Positions 35,247 through 47,110 of a stretch of 64,000 nucleotides of DNA are shown piece by piece. Positions within the stretch are counted from its first letter, which is position 1. Every line of letters starts with the position of its first letter. The position numbers were made by a program, and so were the translations under genes. The DNA comes from Choanephora cucurbitarum (taxonomy: Eukaryota; Mucoromycota; Mucoromycetes; Mucorales; Choanephoraceae): the NCBI GenBank assembly GCA_025331435.1, contig JAIWNI010000037.1:1-64000 (forward strand), given 5' to 3'. The notes beneath the pieces are model-generated. The model did not search any database. It was given only the letters and a program-made list of their open reading frames with translations, and was not told where the DNA came from.

Positions 35247-36923
35247 TTAGTAATGGTAGACTTCGTTGGGTTCACGACCACGAACGACAGTGGGTTCAGA
35301 GCCGGGAATGTAGATGTTGGTGTGGAATTCAGAGAGAGAAGGTTCGGGAGCAGCTTGGGCCTTCTTGGAGGCTTCGTCAACCATCTTACGGGCTTCCTTG
35401 TCCATTTCCTTCAATTCAGCTTCAGTAGCAACACCGTTGTCGATCAAGATAGCCTTCAAACCAGTGATGGGGTCAGAGGTAGAACGCATGTGTTGGATTT
35501 CTTCACGAGTACGGTAAGTGGTACCGGGATCGGACATGGAGTGGCCACCATAACGGTAAGTGGCCATTTCCATGACAAGAGGACCCTTACCAGAGGTAGT
35601 CCATTCCTTAGCATATTGACAAGCCTTGAGGACGGAGAGGACATCCATACCGTTTACCTTGAGACCGGGAATGTAGTCACCACGCTTGTAGTATTCAGTA
35701 GAGGCAGAAGAACGGTTAGCAGCAGTACCCATACCGTACTTGTTGTTTTCACAGACAAAGACAACAGGGAGGTCCCAGAGCTTAGCCATGTTGTAGGCTT
35801 CGAAAACTTGACCTTGGTTAGAGGCACCATCACCGTAGAGAGAGAAGGTGACAGAAGGGTTTTCCAAGTACTTTTGAGCGAAGGCAACACCAGCACCAAG
35901 AGGAACCTAAAGAAAAAAATTCAACATAATTTAGAAATCATGCAACATTTTACATTTCCTCTTTCTCTTTCTTTGATTTTCCGCTAACTTCCCCTCCTCA
36001 TCTCTCTTTATCTATTTTTCTTCTACTTACTTGAGCACCGACGATACCGTTACCACCGTAGAAAGATTCGGCAAACATGTGCATAGAACCACCCTTACCC
36101 TTAGAGACACCAGTGCTACGACCCATCAATTCAGCCAAGATGCTTTCAACAGAAGCACCACGAAGGTAGGTGAAACCGTGACATCTGTAAGCAGTGATAA
36201 CGTGGTCAGTCTTGGTGATAGCAGCTTCCATACCAACAGAGACAGCTTCCTATATATCATGATAAAAAAATTTTTTTCTTGGTCAGTTCAAATTGTACAT
36301 AGAGCATATAATAGTTCAAATAAGCCATTCTCCGATCAGACAAAAGATAACGAAAAAAAAATTGTGACATCAAACGCGGGGTTTACCCAATATCCCCCGC
36401 GTCTACCCGTTGTACTCAAATTTTACCAATTACCCCCAACCAAAAAATAATAATAAAAAACATAAAAAAAAATGGAAAGTGATATAAAATAGTCTGAAAG
36501 AGAGAATGGCTAAAGAATAATAAAAGAAAAGTAAGATGATTTACCTGACCGTTACATAAGTGACAGAAACCACGGATCTTCTTAGCCTTATAAAGACCAT
36601 CAGCAACCATTTCCATACGTCTCATAACAGTCATCTTGTTGTACATATCAAGCAATTCTTCCTTGGAAATTTCAACTTCCAAACCAGGCTTTTCACAGTT
36701 GTAGGTTTCGAAAGAAGTTTCAGGCAAGGTGATGCTCAACTTGTCAGAGAAACGAGGCATGCTGGTAGACAAAGCACGCTATATTGATTATGAATTAAGG
36801 CAAGGGGGTAAAAATGAGCAACTTTAGTCTTTTTTTCTTCCAAAGTATTCATGATGGGTTTACCATGGGGGTGAAAGCGGCCACACGCTTGGCAGCGAAC
36901 AAACGAGAAGCTGAACGAAGCAT
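35247..36923 (-). CDS. pda1: Pyruvate dehydrogenase E1 component subunit alpha
   Basis: Four exons on the minus strand (36923-36864, 36778-36545, 36249-36031, 35906-35247) give 390 aa, the usual length. A mitochondrial presequence is present ([16 protein letters not shown]). It leads to [13 protein letters not shown], then [17 protein letters not shown] (active-site region), [19 protein letters not shown], and the thiamine-diphosphate-binding GDGAS...N fold ([17 protein letters not shown]). The phosphorylation-loop motif [16 protein letters not shown] is intact. E1-alpha/beta decarboxylates pyruvate and passes the acetyl group to the E2 lipoyl domain in the mitochondrial matrix. Codon use is strongly optimised. 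Intron 2 (about 295 nt) is much longer than the window's usual 50-70 nt. Confidence 0.97.
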
Positions 36924-38142
36924 CTTTATAAAGTACGGTTGAAGAAGAAAAAAAAAAGAAAAAAAAAAGAGACGGTTGAAAACTTTTTTCTTATTTTAAC
37001 AAGGTCCCGGAATTCTTAATTGTTTTTGGGGGAATAAGTGGTTAGAAAGTGGAAGGAAAATTGATTGGCCGAATTCTAGTGAGCTACTTTAAACTCCTTT
37101 TGGATCAAGATTTTATACCTTGATTGAAAGAGGAAAGAAAGAAGCAATAGATTGATTATGATCAAATTCATAGCACGAAAGAAAGTGATTGGTCTAATGA
37201 ATCTATTGGTCTATTAAAGTTAGCAGGAAAAGTAAGCATCTTGCACATCTTCTTTCTGATATTCATTCGTTATACGATAGAAGTTAAAATCACACTAGAT
37301 GAGCATTTTTCTTCTTGGTAAAAGCAGCAAAGAGTGTTGACAATTACTTTTTCTCTGCATATTGGCGAGTTAAAATAGTAGATATTTTTAGCGTGAAATG
37401 CATGTTCTGCTTCTGCAAGAATGGAACCTGGGAGCTCAAAACGAGATGTCTTTATTTTTTTTTTTATTTTTGGTACAACAAACTCAAAAGACATGGCTCT
37501 TAGTTATAGCTGAAAGAGTGTTTTTAGTCTCTATCTATTGAATATAGTATCAATGACATTACGACTACTTCCCTTCTGTGGCTTGCTATTTCTTTTAGTT
37601 ATCATCCTTTTTTCTTTCTTTATAAACTCTGAACAGCGACGAGATATTTGATCCTTGCCTGCATTTGCGCTACATTAGGCAGTAAAGCTGATAATAACTC
37701 TCTTGTATTTCCAAGGAAGTTTTTTCAGCTAATTGGGGTCAACTTTCTCCTCCAAATGCTTCTTTGAGAATCAGAATAATTCGCATGAAAGAGAAGGTTA
37801 CCTATCGAATAAAATCATGAAGTCCACTTGGGATGAGCAATTTTAAGGCTTGAATGATAGACTGCTTCTCTTATTTGAGGAGTTTTCTCTTGATACATGT
37901 TAACATCATACTGTATGTATTAAGTGGAAGCAGCACTTCAGGGTTATTGTAGACAGAACACTAGTAAAAGTTACTTTGTTGATGCCTCGTCCCTGTAAAG
38001 CTAACTAGCTTAGGAGCAGTTGATCTAAAAGTCACAAGAGCTTCCTTGTTTCAATCAAGGCATTATTATTCAAATAGCTTTGTTTCTAAGTCTTTGCACT
38101 GGCTGTACATGTTGCATTTGTTTTATTGTTTATATGTATTCT
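36924..38142. other. Intergenic region, no supported gene
   Basis: About 1.2 kb. It starts with the PDH promoter (an A-rich run at 36945-36972, which is pyrimidine-rich on the coding strand). Open frames at 37270-37503 on both strands overlap and lack any family signal. Nothing else was seen. Confidence 0.4.
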
Positions 38143-41139
38143 CTAGATCCCATCTTCTACAATTTCGTCACCTTCATCTATATCTTCATCTTCCTCCTCC
38201 TCCTCTTCCATAGCTAATCTTTCTTCTTCTAAAAAACCAAGGTTTTCTGGGTTGAGTTTTAGATACAATCTATTTAGTGTATCTAAATCGCTCTCCAGAT
38301 CCAAAACTTCATCATCACGGTTATTGAAACGTTCTTCAACCGTAGGCAATTGAGCCACATCGATAGGTTTAGGACCGAATTCAAGCAGTTCATTGCGACC
38401 CTTTTCCTCTTCTTCTTTTGTATATTCGAACACACGATTGTATCGAATGGGTTGAACGGCGTCTTTGACAAGAACAGGTGGCTTTGGTTTCTTTGGAGCT
38501 GAAGGGAATTCCTGCAATGGGTCAGGTGGACCATCTACACGGCAAAAGAACTCTTGAGGATCGAATGTGCCGTAAGTTCTTTCACAGGTAGATACATGCT
38601 GATGATACTTGCTTCCTTGTTCTTCTAGACTATCATATGTCTGAAGTTGACCCCATAAATCTAAGACGGGTAAGTTCTCGAAGAGAGGGAGGCTTTGGTT
38701 GGGTAACTGTGATAGAATAGTGTCACGCTGCATCAAGGGAACCATAAAAGTACCAATTACAGATTGTCTCTTTTCAGACTTGACGTGAGTACCGAATTCA
38801 ACATGGTTTGTAGAAAAGGCTTCAAATGACTGGAAGTTAGGATAGAGCATGACATAACCACGCAAGTAGACCAGCTCAATAAAGTATTTCTTCCATGATT
38901 TCTTCCATTTATCAGATCGACTTCCAGGGACACTGATGAGTCGTACTTGATGGTCCTTGGGTAACTCAAGATCCTTAAGTCGAGTGACAAGATAAGCATG
39001 GAATTCACGCCAATGTTCAGGAAAGTAAACACCACCCCAACTACAAGGAACTTGACTGGCATAAGGAACATGTTCAGGGTAACCAGCAGGAAGCAAGACA
39101 GAGTTAGGGTCAAATGTCACACGGCCAGCAGGCAAGAGTTCCAAGTTACGAGGAGCATAAAGACTGATACCATACATCAATCGATGTGCTTCACTGTTGC
39201 CACTATATCTGTATTTAAGGATAGCATATTTGGACCATACATAGAATAAAGGAGAGACTTCAATGTCATCTTCAAGTAAGACAGCATATTCGTCATTGTC
39301 AGTTGGATACCATGACTCGACAATGGCTGGCATAAGACCACCTTTACGGATACGATGGCGAATCGTCTTGGCGCCTTGACGCCATATCAAGCTGTTGACA
39401 AGCAAGCGAGTGACACGGTCAGAGGATTGTTCCATGTTGACTACCAAATCAGCACGATCACCCAAGTAGATAGATTTGGAAGCAGATTGTAATAGACGTG
39501 AAAGTGAGTGGGGTCTTCTGTCGGTAATGACAACTAGCTTGATTTGAATCTTGTTCCAATCTAGGATAGATGTAAATAAACCTTTTTTTTTCTAATCAAT
39601 TTTAGTTTGCTTACATGATAGAGCCTCTAAAGAAAGATCAGAAATCCATAAGGCATGAGGAATCTCTTTCTCAGGAAGACCGATTGCTGTCATTTGATGG
39701 CTTTCAGCCATAGCTTGAACTGTATTGTATTTCAACATGTTTGATTGTTCAACAGGTTTGATTTGGATCAAAATGCGTGGCTGAACTGCGCTGACGAAAC
39801 TTGCCATGCTACCTACATCCTTGAGATCTTTCATAGAACTAAAGTCATGCAACTGAACATGATGCTGGCAATTGGTTTCAGTCAAAGCATGCTCGACTGT
39901 CTCTCTCTTTAGGTCGTCGCCAAGAATAGCAAGGTGCACAGGGTACTTTTTGAATCGGCACAAGAGAGGATAAAGCGAAACGAGTTGCTTAGCACCGTCG
40001 GCTACTATCATTGCACTGTGCTCAGACATAAACCGGTATTGCAAAGCAGTAGGATATCTGTTTTTAGCTACTGAATCCTTCCAAAATGTGTTCTTTGTCC
40101 ATTCCTCTTTGACCTTCTCACAGTACAATTTGTTCAGATTGGTGTGTCTGTCGGCTGATGGTAAGAAGATAGTTGGCTTGTTTAACTGTTGCTTCAAGTT
40201 CATACTGAGGTAATAGCCAAGAGGTAATTGAAGTGATTCAAGTGACATGTCTGACATAACATGAGGTAACCATGATTTATGTAGTAGCCAAGCGCCCAAA
40301 ACCATGTCTACTGGCTGAGAAACGTTCGAAGGAAGCTGATCATCAATAGGCAAGCAAAAGTTATCAGAAACCAACTTGGGTGAAATAGTATAGCCTCTTG
40401 TACCGATCAATGCATCTTGGTAGTCGTTTTGTTGTTTGGCACGGAAAAGATAGGCAAGTTCATGTAAAGTATATGGGGAAATGGGAACATTTTCATCCAC
40501 CACATACAAATAATCTGTAGCAATATCCTTCTCTGTCAGCATTTGCAACCAAATGGCTGCTCCTGCGGTACCGGAGGCAAACGTACTACCGGTTGCACTT
40601 GTCGTGATGGCTGCTCTATCCATGGCCATAATACCAAATTTATTTGTGTCCAACTTTTCTTCAATCTGAGGTTTAAACTGTGAAGGACAGGCAATTAGAA
40701 CTTGAAATGCAACTTCTACTGCTGGCCAAGAAGTTATGATGTCCAACTTGGAAAATGCTTCTTTTGTGTAGATAGGCACTACAATTGTAACTTGAGTGTG
40801 TTGCGTTGCTGCAGGTTGTTTATTGAAAAGGGTATCATAATTGTGTCCTTCTATTGTATAAGAGGTCAATTTCTCTAGGAAACTATTATTGGTTGTGTTG
40901 AATATTGAGTTCTTTAAGACCCATGGGTTGGTTTGCTCATCCCAAGCGGTGTTGAAGCTGAAGGCTGAGGTAGTGTGATCAAGATCGAGTGCAACATCTT
41001 CATCTGAAAAGGCATCACTAGCTGTTTCTGTACGAGATGAGCTATAGAAATTTGGCAAGAAGATCAACAAGAAGGCACTCGAAAAGACAAATAAGACGAT
41101 GAGTCTAAATAGCCTCTTTGGTGAGTTGAGCCAAGACAT
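38143..41139 (-). CDS. Type II membrane glycosyltransferase-like protein (fungal/plant GT2-like family)
   Basis: Two exons on the minus strand (41139-39615 and 39560-38143) give 980 aa. A short cytosolic end is followed by a signal anchor at residues ~10-32 (LFRLIVLFVFSSAFLLIF), the topology of Golgi or ER transferases. The segment after the intron contains the GT-A core signature: LVVITDRRPHSLSRLL, RADLVVNMEQSSD, IRKGGLMPAIVESWYP, then LLEDDIEVSPLFYVW, where the EDD acts as the metal-binding DxD. The C-terminus is acidic (EEEEEEDEDIDEGDE). I recall similar proteins across Mucoromycota and plants, annotated only as putative glycosyltransferases; the acceptor is unknown. I chose ATG 41139 over an upstream in-frame ATG at 41334 because the segment between lacks membrane or targeting sense and the anchor is N-terminal in the family. 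Confidence 0.75.
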
Positions 41140-41545
41140 AATACATTGACAAGAGGGAAAAAAATAATAAACGATTTTCACATTTAACTTTTCCGTGTCG
41201 CACTTCCAAAATCCATTAAATTCGCCTTCTATTTTTAGTCTTGGCCTTATTAAGGAGTAGTCTCTACTTCGTTGATCCACTATCTCTGCACAAGTGAGAG
41301 ATTTGAGTTTCACTATGAAGAGGTTAGTAAACAACCAAGGCTGCTAATTCAAAAACATTGTATATTAGATGATATGTGTAGTTTCATGATAAAAAAACTC
41401 TTTCTACGACTTTATATCAGAACAGCAATAAAGCTCCTCCAGGACACTTCAAACAAGCATTGTTACAAGTTTCGACTCTCTTTTCATAGCAAAAAGTTTT
41501 CCTCTTGAACAGCTCTTTACTGTAAGCTCAAAGTAAGAAAAAAGC
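41140..41545. other. Intergenic DNA at the edge of the repeat island
   Basis: The promoter side of the glycosyltransferase gene. It contains only short open frames (78 codons at 41272-41508) without resemblance to known proteins. It marks the transition to the transposon-rich segment. Confidence 0.4.
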
Positions 41546-41625
41546 TTGCTCTCTTCGTTGCTATGTCACAATGCATATATGATGGTATTGATTTCAAGAG
41601 ATGGAAGACAATATCAAGACACTAA

Positions 41626-42216
41626 ATGCCCATTACAATATTTTGTCTTACCTACCGCAATCAGTCATTCCTCATTGATACAGTGTTTCAAGTCTCATTA
41701 CCACATACGGTACTCTCGCCGCCTAATTGGAGCATCTTCTGGTCTCTCACTATCCCCTTACAAGCTAGAACAGTGTGGTACCGCCTGCTCCATAAAAAAA
41801 TTCCTTGTCGCTCCTTAGTTCATCAACTAATCCCGTCTTCTTTTCCTTCTCCCCTCTGTCATGTTTGTTCTACCTCTGAAGAAACTATCGATCATTTCCT
41901 CTTCCTCTGTCCGGCTAAGGCTTCGGTTTGGATGACAATCCTCACCACCTATATCCATCCATTCATCCGCTTTGTTCCCTCCGATATCCCTCGTCTTCTT
42001 CTTTGTATTTACCGCTTTCTCCCTGTAACCCGCATCCGCGAACCCTCTCTTCCGCTCTCCTCTCTCTCGCAAGAACAGATCTTTGTCTGTACTTTATTGG
42101 GTATATGGCAGACGCACTGGCATTCCGTCTTTCAAGACACGCCCTTCTCTACCACCACTGCCTTGAATACTGTCACCAGACACCTTAATCTCCTCTTCAA
42201 CCAACGCTACGTTTAA
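41626..42216 (+). mobile_element. Degenerate LINE (non-LTR retrotransposon) 3' fragment with RT zinc-binding domain
   Basis: An open frame of 196 codons encodes the C-terminal zf-RVT segment found at the end of LINE reverse transcriptases. It contains FWSLTIPLQARTVWYRLLHK, CRSLVHQLIP, then CHVCSTSEETIDHFLFLCP (CxxC...H....C, spacing typical of the domain). Then comes GIWQTHWHSVFQDTPF near the end. The reverse transcriptase and endonuclease regions that should precede it are absent, so this is a 5'-truncated copy, the usual product of target-primed integration. The similarity to the second fragment at about 46.0-47.1 kb indicates a shared family. No target-site duplication was identified. Confidence 0.75.
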
Positions 42217-42802
42217 ATAACTGATATTTTCCCCCGCTTCTCTTTACTTTTTTTAATTCTATACATCCAGTCTTTTCTTTCCCTCTTCTGACATATAAAG
42301 GACTTTAAACAAAACCGGACTTGTTCCCCTAAAAAAAAGTCTCATTGCCAATAAAATAAGCCAGATGGACGGACTTTAGATTTGTTATAAAATAGAGAAG
42401 AATAGAAGAGATTACTTCAATTGAACTCAAGTAGAGACAGAATTGATTGAGTAAGAAAAAGATAATGTTTATTGAAGTAATTCTGAAGGATATTTATACT
42501 AATGAAATACGGATGATAATATATAATAGGAAAGATTGAATAGAGCGAATTGTCAAGAGAAAGGCCAATAGTTGAGAAAGGAAATAATGGCAGAGCAAAC
42601 GGAAAAGGAAATCTTGACAGGAGAAAACTTTAAATACCGATGCTGACATAGAATACTCAGCTCACAACACCAAGAATATTAGTTAATTTTTGAACTCAAT
42701 TTACGAACGCCATTTGGTTACCTCATTAGTCTAGATTTTATGATATCTCATACTACTTCTTTTCTCTCTCCTTGTATATTTTTACTTGACAATTATAATA
42801 AA
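42217..42802. other. Region between the LINE fragment and the nuclease-like gene
   Basis: AT-rich. The first part may be the 3' tail of the LINE copy. GGACTTTA occurs at about 42299 and again at about 42371, but the two copies are too close to delimit an insertion. The last 100 nt before 42803 are CT-rich and likely the leader of the next gene. Confidence 0.3.
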
Positions 42803-44803
42803 ATGCCCAGTCTAAAGCAAAGTAAGAATCCGCTTGTATTTTTCTTAGCAGTTGCCAACATTTATATTAGCTCTTGACAACTACTTGCGTGAAAACAGCA
42901 GCGCCACACTGCTTGATTTTGTGAGCTATAATATTACTCCATTTAGTAGCCATATGTACACTGATAAGCACAATATGAAAGACAAGCTACAAAGAACGTT
43001 TACCGATGTGTACAAGCAACTCTACCCTGACCGCCAAGTACCATCGGCTGTTCTCCCAAACGATCTTTGTACTAATTTGTTTGAGTACAATAAGGTTTGA
43101 CTTGAAATGAAAGATAAACAATAAGGAATCTGCTACGCTAACTAGCAACAAATCAATAGAAGACGCCTGCGGAAATCAGAGACAAAATCTTCCAGTGGTT
43201 TTATTGCTTGGTAAGAGAGAGCCATTAGATTTGTCTTTGTTTTGATATTTACTTTTGACACAGTCTGAATCACGCTGCGAAGAATTTGTCGATGCTGACA
43301 AAGTGATCTTAGACGACTTTTTGACCTATAGTGGCAGCCATCCAAGAGTCTTGCTTGACAAGATGGCTATCATGATGCTGAAAAAACTTTGAACATCTCA
43401 AGCCCAATGATATACATGTGTTGAAGTATGTACCACATTAGCTTGGATAAAAAGCGATGTACATTAAATGTCTCTTTTCTCTTTTTTATAGATTAGCCAT
43501 GTCCTACATTGTTGATACAATGAATGGAAATGAAGAGGTGTATCAGCAATACATCAAGCAGGACTTCTTTTGGGAAGTTGTAGGCCGTTGCCCTGTGTTT
43601 TTAAACACCTATGTAGAAGAAGACGAAGCAGCTGCTATCACTTCGTTGTGCAAGCTTGCCACGGAGGTAATGTCAAAACGTCTTGTGTTTATCTCCATTC
43701 CTTTCTAATTCCTTTCTCATTTTCCACCCTTTTGTAAAAGGCTATCAAGAAAAACGTGAGCGCTGGTATGTTGTTTGTCTTGGAGGAGCAAGCGAAGCTT
43801 GTAAAAGAAGACAAAATTGAAAGTAGCTCCTACCAAGTACTCCAGGCTTTTAGCTTCATGTAAGTAAAATGCACCCCGTTTATCAAGTTGTTGACTTCTT
43901 GTGTAGGCTAAACAATTTCAAGACCTGGAAGAAAACCAAGAAAGAGAGCGAAGCTCAAAAAGTATGCCGTGCATACGACTTAATTAATATTTTCTTCGAG
44001 GACAGCACTTTAAATGTCAAGATGTAAGTAATTCAATAGATCTTGCTACCTTTGATGCTAATTCAGACTTGTCCTAGTGGTGAGACTTTAGGTCGTACAA
44101 CAGAAGAAGCCTACTTTTTGAATGAGTACAATTTTTCTGGTGGCTCTTCGAGCAACTACAACTCCTCTGGTTGCACTGTTTCATCTGCTGCTGCTGCTGC
44201 TTTGTCCTCTTCCTCAGCTTCATGTGCAGGCCGCAAGATTGACATGACAATCATCAATGATGATAAGGATGAGCTGTCCTTTTGTGAGTTCAAGGCAACC
44301 AACAGCAAGTCGCTTGCTCAACACCAACAAAGCAAATCGTGTCGCTTAAATGCGACAATTGCTCATAAGATGCTGAATTTCTTTGTTGATGAGCATGTAG
44401 TTTCGTTTGTGTGGACAGGTAACTATATTGTTTCATAAAAATTAAGTCGTTCAAAGCTAACCATAGTGATAGGTGTTTATGGTGAGTTTTGTTCACTTAA
44501 GGAGCATGAAGGACTGTTTATTTCCCGATTCGTTGAGCCATTTGTAATCCCAACAGAGGCGGTACAGCTTGATGCAGACATTGCCAAGACATTCATCATG
44601 TTGATAAGCTGGAAGGTAAGCAAAGTAGTTTGATATATTCTCTTTTCTTATTTATTTTTTCTTTTTGGATTATGTAGAAGCACCTTTCAATGTTAAGCAA
44701 TAAGTTGAAAAGAAACAAGATTAGGCCACCAAGAAGTCAGAGTCAGTACCCTTCGATTTGTTTCACTTCAATGAAACAAAAAAAAAGGAAATTGAATAAA
44801 TAA
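42803..44803 (+). pseudogene. PD-(D/E)XK nuclease-like gene, frameshifted
   Basis: Ten exons: 42803-42821, 42871-43094, 43160-43210, 43264-43425, 43492-43666, 43741-43859, 43907-44023, 44078-44418, 44473-44615, 44678-44803. All join in frame except one: exon 4 is one nucleotide too long. The extra base falls in the A6 run at 43381-43386, between VLLDKMAIMML and the resumed FEHLKPNDIHVLK. With that base ignored the product would be about 491 aa. Exon 2 ends at the weak donor GTTTGA. The C-terminal region has GRKIDMTII...DELSFCEFKA. The D...ExK spacing fits the core of PD-(D/E)XK nuclease folds, and I recall related multi-copy proteins in Mucorales. The function is unknown; its place inside the repeat island suggests mobile or host-variable behaviour. 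Confidence 0.6.
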
Positions 44804-45960
44804 ATGTATACCCTTACCTGTTATTAGCATATCCTATTATTGTGTTGTTTACCAGATAGAAAACATGAAAATAAAAAAGCTACTTTAAAATGTATGTTCT
44901 GATACAATACAAAGCGTATCTGCTATCTTCACATTGCAAAATATCTCGCTACTTGTACTTTTCTAAACTATAAAGTTTCTGATATTCGACTTCATTCAGG
45001 GGCGGTCGTAGGACGCGATGATCCATGAATACTCAAAACAGGTATCTAAGGTGAGACAGAGAATATTCAGTTGCAACGCACTGTGATTAAAAAATTCGAG
45101 AAATTTTCTATAAAAACCAGCCGCTGGTTTTGCTTCGCAAAACTGAGGGCGGCCTCCCCCCCCCCCCTCCCCCACACACCCACATACCCACACACCCACA
45201 CACCCACATCATTTCAGCCGCTTAAATTTAATAAACTCTTTTTTAATTAAAAGCTGCTTTTCATGAAGGCCGACTTTTATTATAAGCAACTCACGCTGAC
45301 TTGAGTTGTCTAATTCGAAAAAAGACATTTTGGTGATCTGACTTATATATTTTAAAACCTTCGCTATAAGGCAAAATAGCCCCTTCGCTGCGCTTCGTGT
45401 ATTTTGATCTGTCGCTTGAGTTAGAAAATTTGTGGGCGAGACAGCAAAAAAAAAGGATCTTATTAGCGTTTTAAAGCCAACGTTGAGGAGACAATGAGCT
45501 AATTCTTTTAGTTTATTGCTTATCAGATTGTATTTAAAGTAATATTGCCTTCATGCAGAGGACGAGGAATGAAACGCTGTGCACGTAGACATTAGGGGAT
45601 CTTACATTGTGAGGGATTTGTCAGTAGATTTGTTCAGTTGTAGCTTAGAACCGCTTTCACTTGAAGTAACCAAAATAAACTTATGGAAGAAAGAACACGT
45701 TTTTATTGATAATAGAGAAATAAGAGATATTTATATGAAAAATAGAAGGACGTCCTACCCGGATGGTTGCATTGACTATCAAGGTAGGACTACCTGAGTT
45801 AAATGAAAAAAAACAATCAATTGTCACAGTGCTTTAATGTATCTATTTCACATCAGAAATCAACTCAGAAGTGGGTGATGCCCAAGTTGTACCCTAAATC
45901 CAACTTTACCCGAGATAATTTTATAAGTCTTAACCTAGAATTTTTTACAGTGATATATTG
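44804..45960. repeat. AT-rich flank with G/C-skewed simple tract
   Basis: Includes a C-rich, CACCC-type low-complexity tract at about 45155-45209 (G-rich and G-quadruplex-prone on the other strand). A frame of 72 codons at 45579-45797 has an unusual codon pattern and no recognised family. No coding gene is supported. It lies between the nuclease-like gene and a LINE fragment, so it may be old transposon sequence. Confidence 0.4.
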
Positions 45961-47110
45961 TCGCTGGACGGGGACTTTAGTAGCGCGAAACGCAGCCAGG
46001 AAACAGAAAGGAAGGTTGTGAAATGCGTGGGACCACTGTGCTTTCCACACATCAGAGAGGGCAGAAATAAGCAAGATGTTTTGTGGGAAGGGGCAGCCAG
46101 GCCGACTACGCAACCCTCTAAAGTCCAACGTAATCAAAGCCGTGTGAATAGAATCAATGGTATTGTTAGGCCAGAGAATTTCCCGAATGAGATGATCCTA
46201 AAAGACAAACTTCCCAGGACAACGAAAAAAGAAACGATAGATGTCCTCCATGTCACCACAGAGCAGACAAGAGGCGGATGGGCATTTTTTGAGGACTAGA
46301 CGATATAGAAGTTGACGAGTGGATATCAGGCGATGTACAGTACTACCCCGCAATAACGGAATTCAGTATGGATGCAGAGTTATCCATTGTTGCGAAAATT
46401 TCGTCTTCTCTCACCCTGCTTTGACCGAGAAGGAACCAATGATATAATGTGAAAAGTGTATACCTAACATAACTGCAATCTCAGGTTTGTACGGCACCAA
46501 AACCATGCAATATTGATTCCGTTATTGCGGGGTAGTACTGTATTGAGCGGAACATAACGTATCGCTGCACTGCACTTAAAGACAGCCGCCAAAAACGGTT
46601 CCAAGCAGATTTGGTACAAGACAGATGAGTCAGAGCAGACGGGAAAGCAGTAAAAACATTCATTTGTCTGAAAGCACAAGCTAAAGTAGAACTATTAGGC
46701 AAGGCATAAGTATCTAAAGGAAGACGCGACCGATGCCGAAATGCAGCACACTTCAAAGGCTGAGTGATAGCTGGGATATATGCAGAATTGTGAACATCAG
46801 GGAAGAGGACTGTGTGCACTGTAGAAAAGAGGGTTCCGAAATACATTTGCCGGAGGCTACTACTCTATGGAACTTCCGAATACAACGTGAGTTGGGAGCA
46901 GATCGAGGAAAGTCGGATATAGACGTCGAATAGTAACCGCATGGATGGAAGATGTATAAATCTGACACAGGTAATCTAGCTATAGACGAAGATAACTTGT
47001 AACGGTCAGTTGTAGACGATATGATTGAGCAGGGAGGAAGTACTGTCGCAAGTCTGAATCTGGTATTAAATTGTTTCTTCCTGATTGATCTCAAGGAAAC
47101 CTTTGATCCC
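45960..47110 (-). mobile_element. Second degenerate LINE 3' fragment (zf-RVT), interrupted by a MITE
   Basis: On the minus strand, reading from about 46846 downwards, the frame gives AWNRFWRLSLSAVQRYVMFRS. After the inserted MITE it continues HRLISTRQLLYRLVLKK, then CPSASCLLCGDMEDIYRFFF, then RCPGKFVF, a TAG stop, and further on DVWKAQWSHAFHNLPF. This is the same zf-RVT module as the copy at 41.6 kb (its CPAKASVW ends in Trp where this one has TAG, a TGG to TAG change). Several other stops and frame changes upstream (47094-46750) mark it as dead. The exact ends are uncertain; the limits given are where recognisable similarity fades. Confidence 0.65.
46336..46542. mobile_element. MITE, pogo/Tc1-mariner type, with TA target-site duplication
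   Basis: A 203-bp non-coding element (46338-46540) has perfect 24-bp terminal inverted repeats, left 46338-46361 and right 46517-46540, beginning CAGTACTACCCCGCAATAAC. It is flanked on both sides by TA (46336-46337 and 46541-46542), the Tc1/mariner/pogo target duplication. Beyond 24 bp the arms diverge. Removing the element and one TA restores the LINE frame across the junction (FRS-I-HRLIS on the minus strand), which is strong evidence for a real insertion. It has no coding capacity and would depend on a transposase elsewhere. Confidence 0.9.

Noticed and set aside
42299..42378. GGACTTTA direct repeat as a LINE target-site duplication
   Set aside because: The two copies are only 72 bp apart and both lie downstream of the LINE fragment, so they cannot bracket it.
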